A stretch of DNA of 6,129 nt, taken from the NCBI GenBank assembly GCA_023249795.1, contig JAHFBU010000077.1, positions 1 through 6,129 on the forward strand, written 5' to 3'. Source of the DNA: Syntrophaceae bacterium. GTDB taxonomy: Bacteria; Desulfobacterota; Syntrophia; Syntrophales; UBA5619. Below are positions 5,216-6,129 of the stretch, one piece after another (positions within the stretch are counted from its first letter, which is position 1; every line of letters starts with the position of its first letter). Under the pieces are notes generated by a model. It did no database searches, had not been told where the DNA came from, and saw nothing but the letters and a program-made list of their open reading frames with translations. A program made the translations under genes and the position numbers.

Positions 5216-6129
5216 ATGAGCGTCAGGATTCGAATCATTCTTATGACCTTCCTGTTGGCGGGGTTCTGGTATGGGGCGGTGTTGTCGGCGGCGGCCGCCC
5301 CCCCGGGAGAGATGGAACGAAGCTGCCTGAGCTGCCACGATGACGAGCTCTACCGCGTCCGGTTCGGAGACTCGGCCCACGGGAACAACAGTTGTACGAG
5401 CTGCCACGCCGACATCCGGAACATGGCGACGCACATCTCCGGGAAGGCGAAACCGGCGCCGGTCAACTGCGGGAGTTGCCATAAGGAGATCGCCGGGAAA
5501 TTCAAAAATAACTTCCACTATCTTCAGGAGGATTTTCGTTGCGCGGACTGCCATCGGGAGATCCACGCCCTGAAGAAAGCCGATACGAACTTCAAGCTTG
5601 ACGTCATCAGGAAATGCACCGAATGCCACGCCAATGACGAGTATGTCGCTTCCGGACATGCCGAAGCGGTCATCCGGGGGAACCAGGACTCGGCGGCCTG
5701 CTCCGATTGCCACGGCCTCCACGACACACGGGTCTACCACATCTCCCAGGATGCCTACCCGGGGGAGGCGAGAGAGTTCTATTCGAAGGTTTGCGAGAAG
5801 TGCCACGCTGACGAGACGATGATGAAGCGCTCGGGGGTCAACCCCAATGCCGTCAAAACCTATGAGGAAACCTATCACCATAAGGTGGCCCATCTCGGTT
5901 ATCCCACGCGGGTGGCCGGTTGCGCCGACTGCCATTCTGTCCACAACGTCCTGCCCAAGACGGACATCCGCTCCGGCGTCCATCCGCGGAACCTGGTGAA
6001 GAACTGTGGCCGGTGCCACAAGGGGATCAATCCCCGTTTTGTCTCCTACGCATCCCATCCGGACTTCCATGACCGGAAAAAGTACCCCGTCCTCTTTTGG
6101 ACCTTGGTCTTCATGCTGGGACTCCTGAT
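5216..6129 (+). CDS. Nine-haem c-type cytochrome entering a membrane domain, CbcL-like (3' end outside window)
   Basis: 304 codons are visible with no stop before the right edge. I translated the frame by hand from the ATG; an in-frame alternative start lies at 5204. Residues 1-28 form a signal peptide (VRIRIILMTFLLAGFWYGAV, then an Ala-rich cleavage region). Nine CXXCH motifs begin at residues 37, 60, 85, 109, 134, 162, 193, 236 and 264, with numerous His residues between them as candidate second ligands. From residue 290, after HDRKKYP, a hydrophobic stretch VLFWTLVFMLGLL begins, consistent with a first transmembrane helix. A signal peptide, nine haems and then a membrane domain match Geobacter CbcL, which carries a C-terminal diheme b-type domain (HydC/FdnI-like) and oxidises menaquinol for low-potential extracellular electron transfer. 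The b-type domain lies outside the window, so that part is prediction. It is probably the quinol-facing entry point of this gene set. Confidence 0.9.
   Translation, partial: MSVRIRIILMTFLLAGFWYGAVLSAAAAPPGEMERSCLSCHDDELYRVRFGDSAHGNNSCTSCHADIRNMATHISGKAKPAPVNCGSCHKEIAGKFKNNFHYLQEDFRCADCHREIHALKKADTNFKLDVIRKCTECHANDEYVASGHAEAVIRGNQDSAACSDCHGLHDTRVYHISQDAYPGEAREFYSKVCEKCHADETMMKRSGVNPNAVKTYEETYHHKVAHLGYPTRVAGCADCHSVHNVLPKTDIRSGVHPRNLVKNCGRCHKGINPRFVSYASHPDFHDRKKYPVLFWTLVFMLGLL

Noticed and set aside
5114..6070. A 318-codon minus-strand frame opposite the nine-haem cytochrome gene.
   Set aside because: The plus strand has nine evenly spaced CXXCH motifs, a signal peptide and a ribosome binding site. 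The antisense product shows no domain or credible start.
1..6129. tRNA, rRNA, CRISPR array, riboswitch or complete insertion sequence.
   Set aside because: No regularly spaced direct repeats, no tRNA-like cloverleaf with conserved T-loop, and no transposase frame were found. The only mobile-type sequence is the non-autonomous element at 475-610.

Overview
The window looks like chromosomal DNA of an anaerobic, GC-rich bacterium, most likely a Desulfobacterota/deltaproteobacterium of the Geobacter/Syntrophales kind. This rests on the density of multiheme c-type cytochromes (28 CXXCH haem sites in three adjacent genes), on a CbcL-like c/b-type cytochrome, and on a short inverted-repeat element of a type I associate with deltaproteobacterial genomes. 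The assignment comes from gene content, not from a phylogenetic marker.

Layout, all genes on the + strand. (1) Positions 1-438 are the C-terminal part of an iron-containing alcohol dehydrogenase, cut by the left edge. (2) Positions 439-652 are non-coding and are largely filled by a MITE/REP-like palindromic element with 12-bp perfect terminal inverted repeats and three internal hairpins (about 475-610). (3) Positions 653-1072 encode a small cytosolic SCP2-like (sterol carrier/lipid-binding) protein. (4) Positions 1142-2401 encode an exported 11-haem cytochrome. (5) Positions 2414-4411 encode an exported 8-haem cytochrome with a long haem-free insert. (6) Positions 4467-5207 encode a lipoprotein with two rhodanese domains, the second lacking its catalytic cysteine. 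(7) From 5216 to the right edge runs an exported 9-haem cytochrome that is just entering a membrane segment when the window ends. Its architecture matches CbcL-type quinol-oxidising c/b-type cytochromes.

Genes 3-7 are close together (gaps of 69, 12, 55 and 8 nt), share one orientation and probably form one transcription unit beginning after the MITE. Read together they suggest an extracytoplasmic electron-transfer chain. The CbcL-like inner-membrane protein would draw electrons from the quinol pool and pass them to the periplasmic or surface 8- and 11-haem cytochromes, with the rhodanese lipoprotein handling a sulfur- or selenium-containing substrate. This resembles the ext electron-conduit clusters of Geobacter, which as I recall include a rhodanese-like lipoprotein (ExtH) beside multiheme cytochromes. 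No outer-membrane porin is visible in the window, so a complete conduit cannot be claimed. The terminal electron acceptor is unknown. The SCP2 protein at the head of the run is unexpected; it could carry a lipid or quinone-like molecule, but this is speculation.
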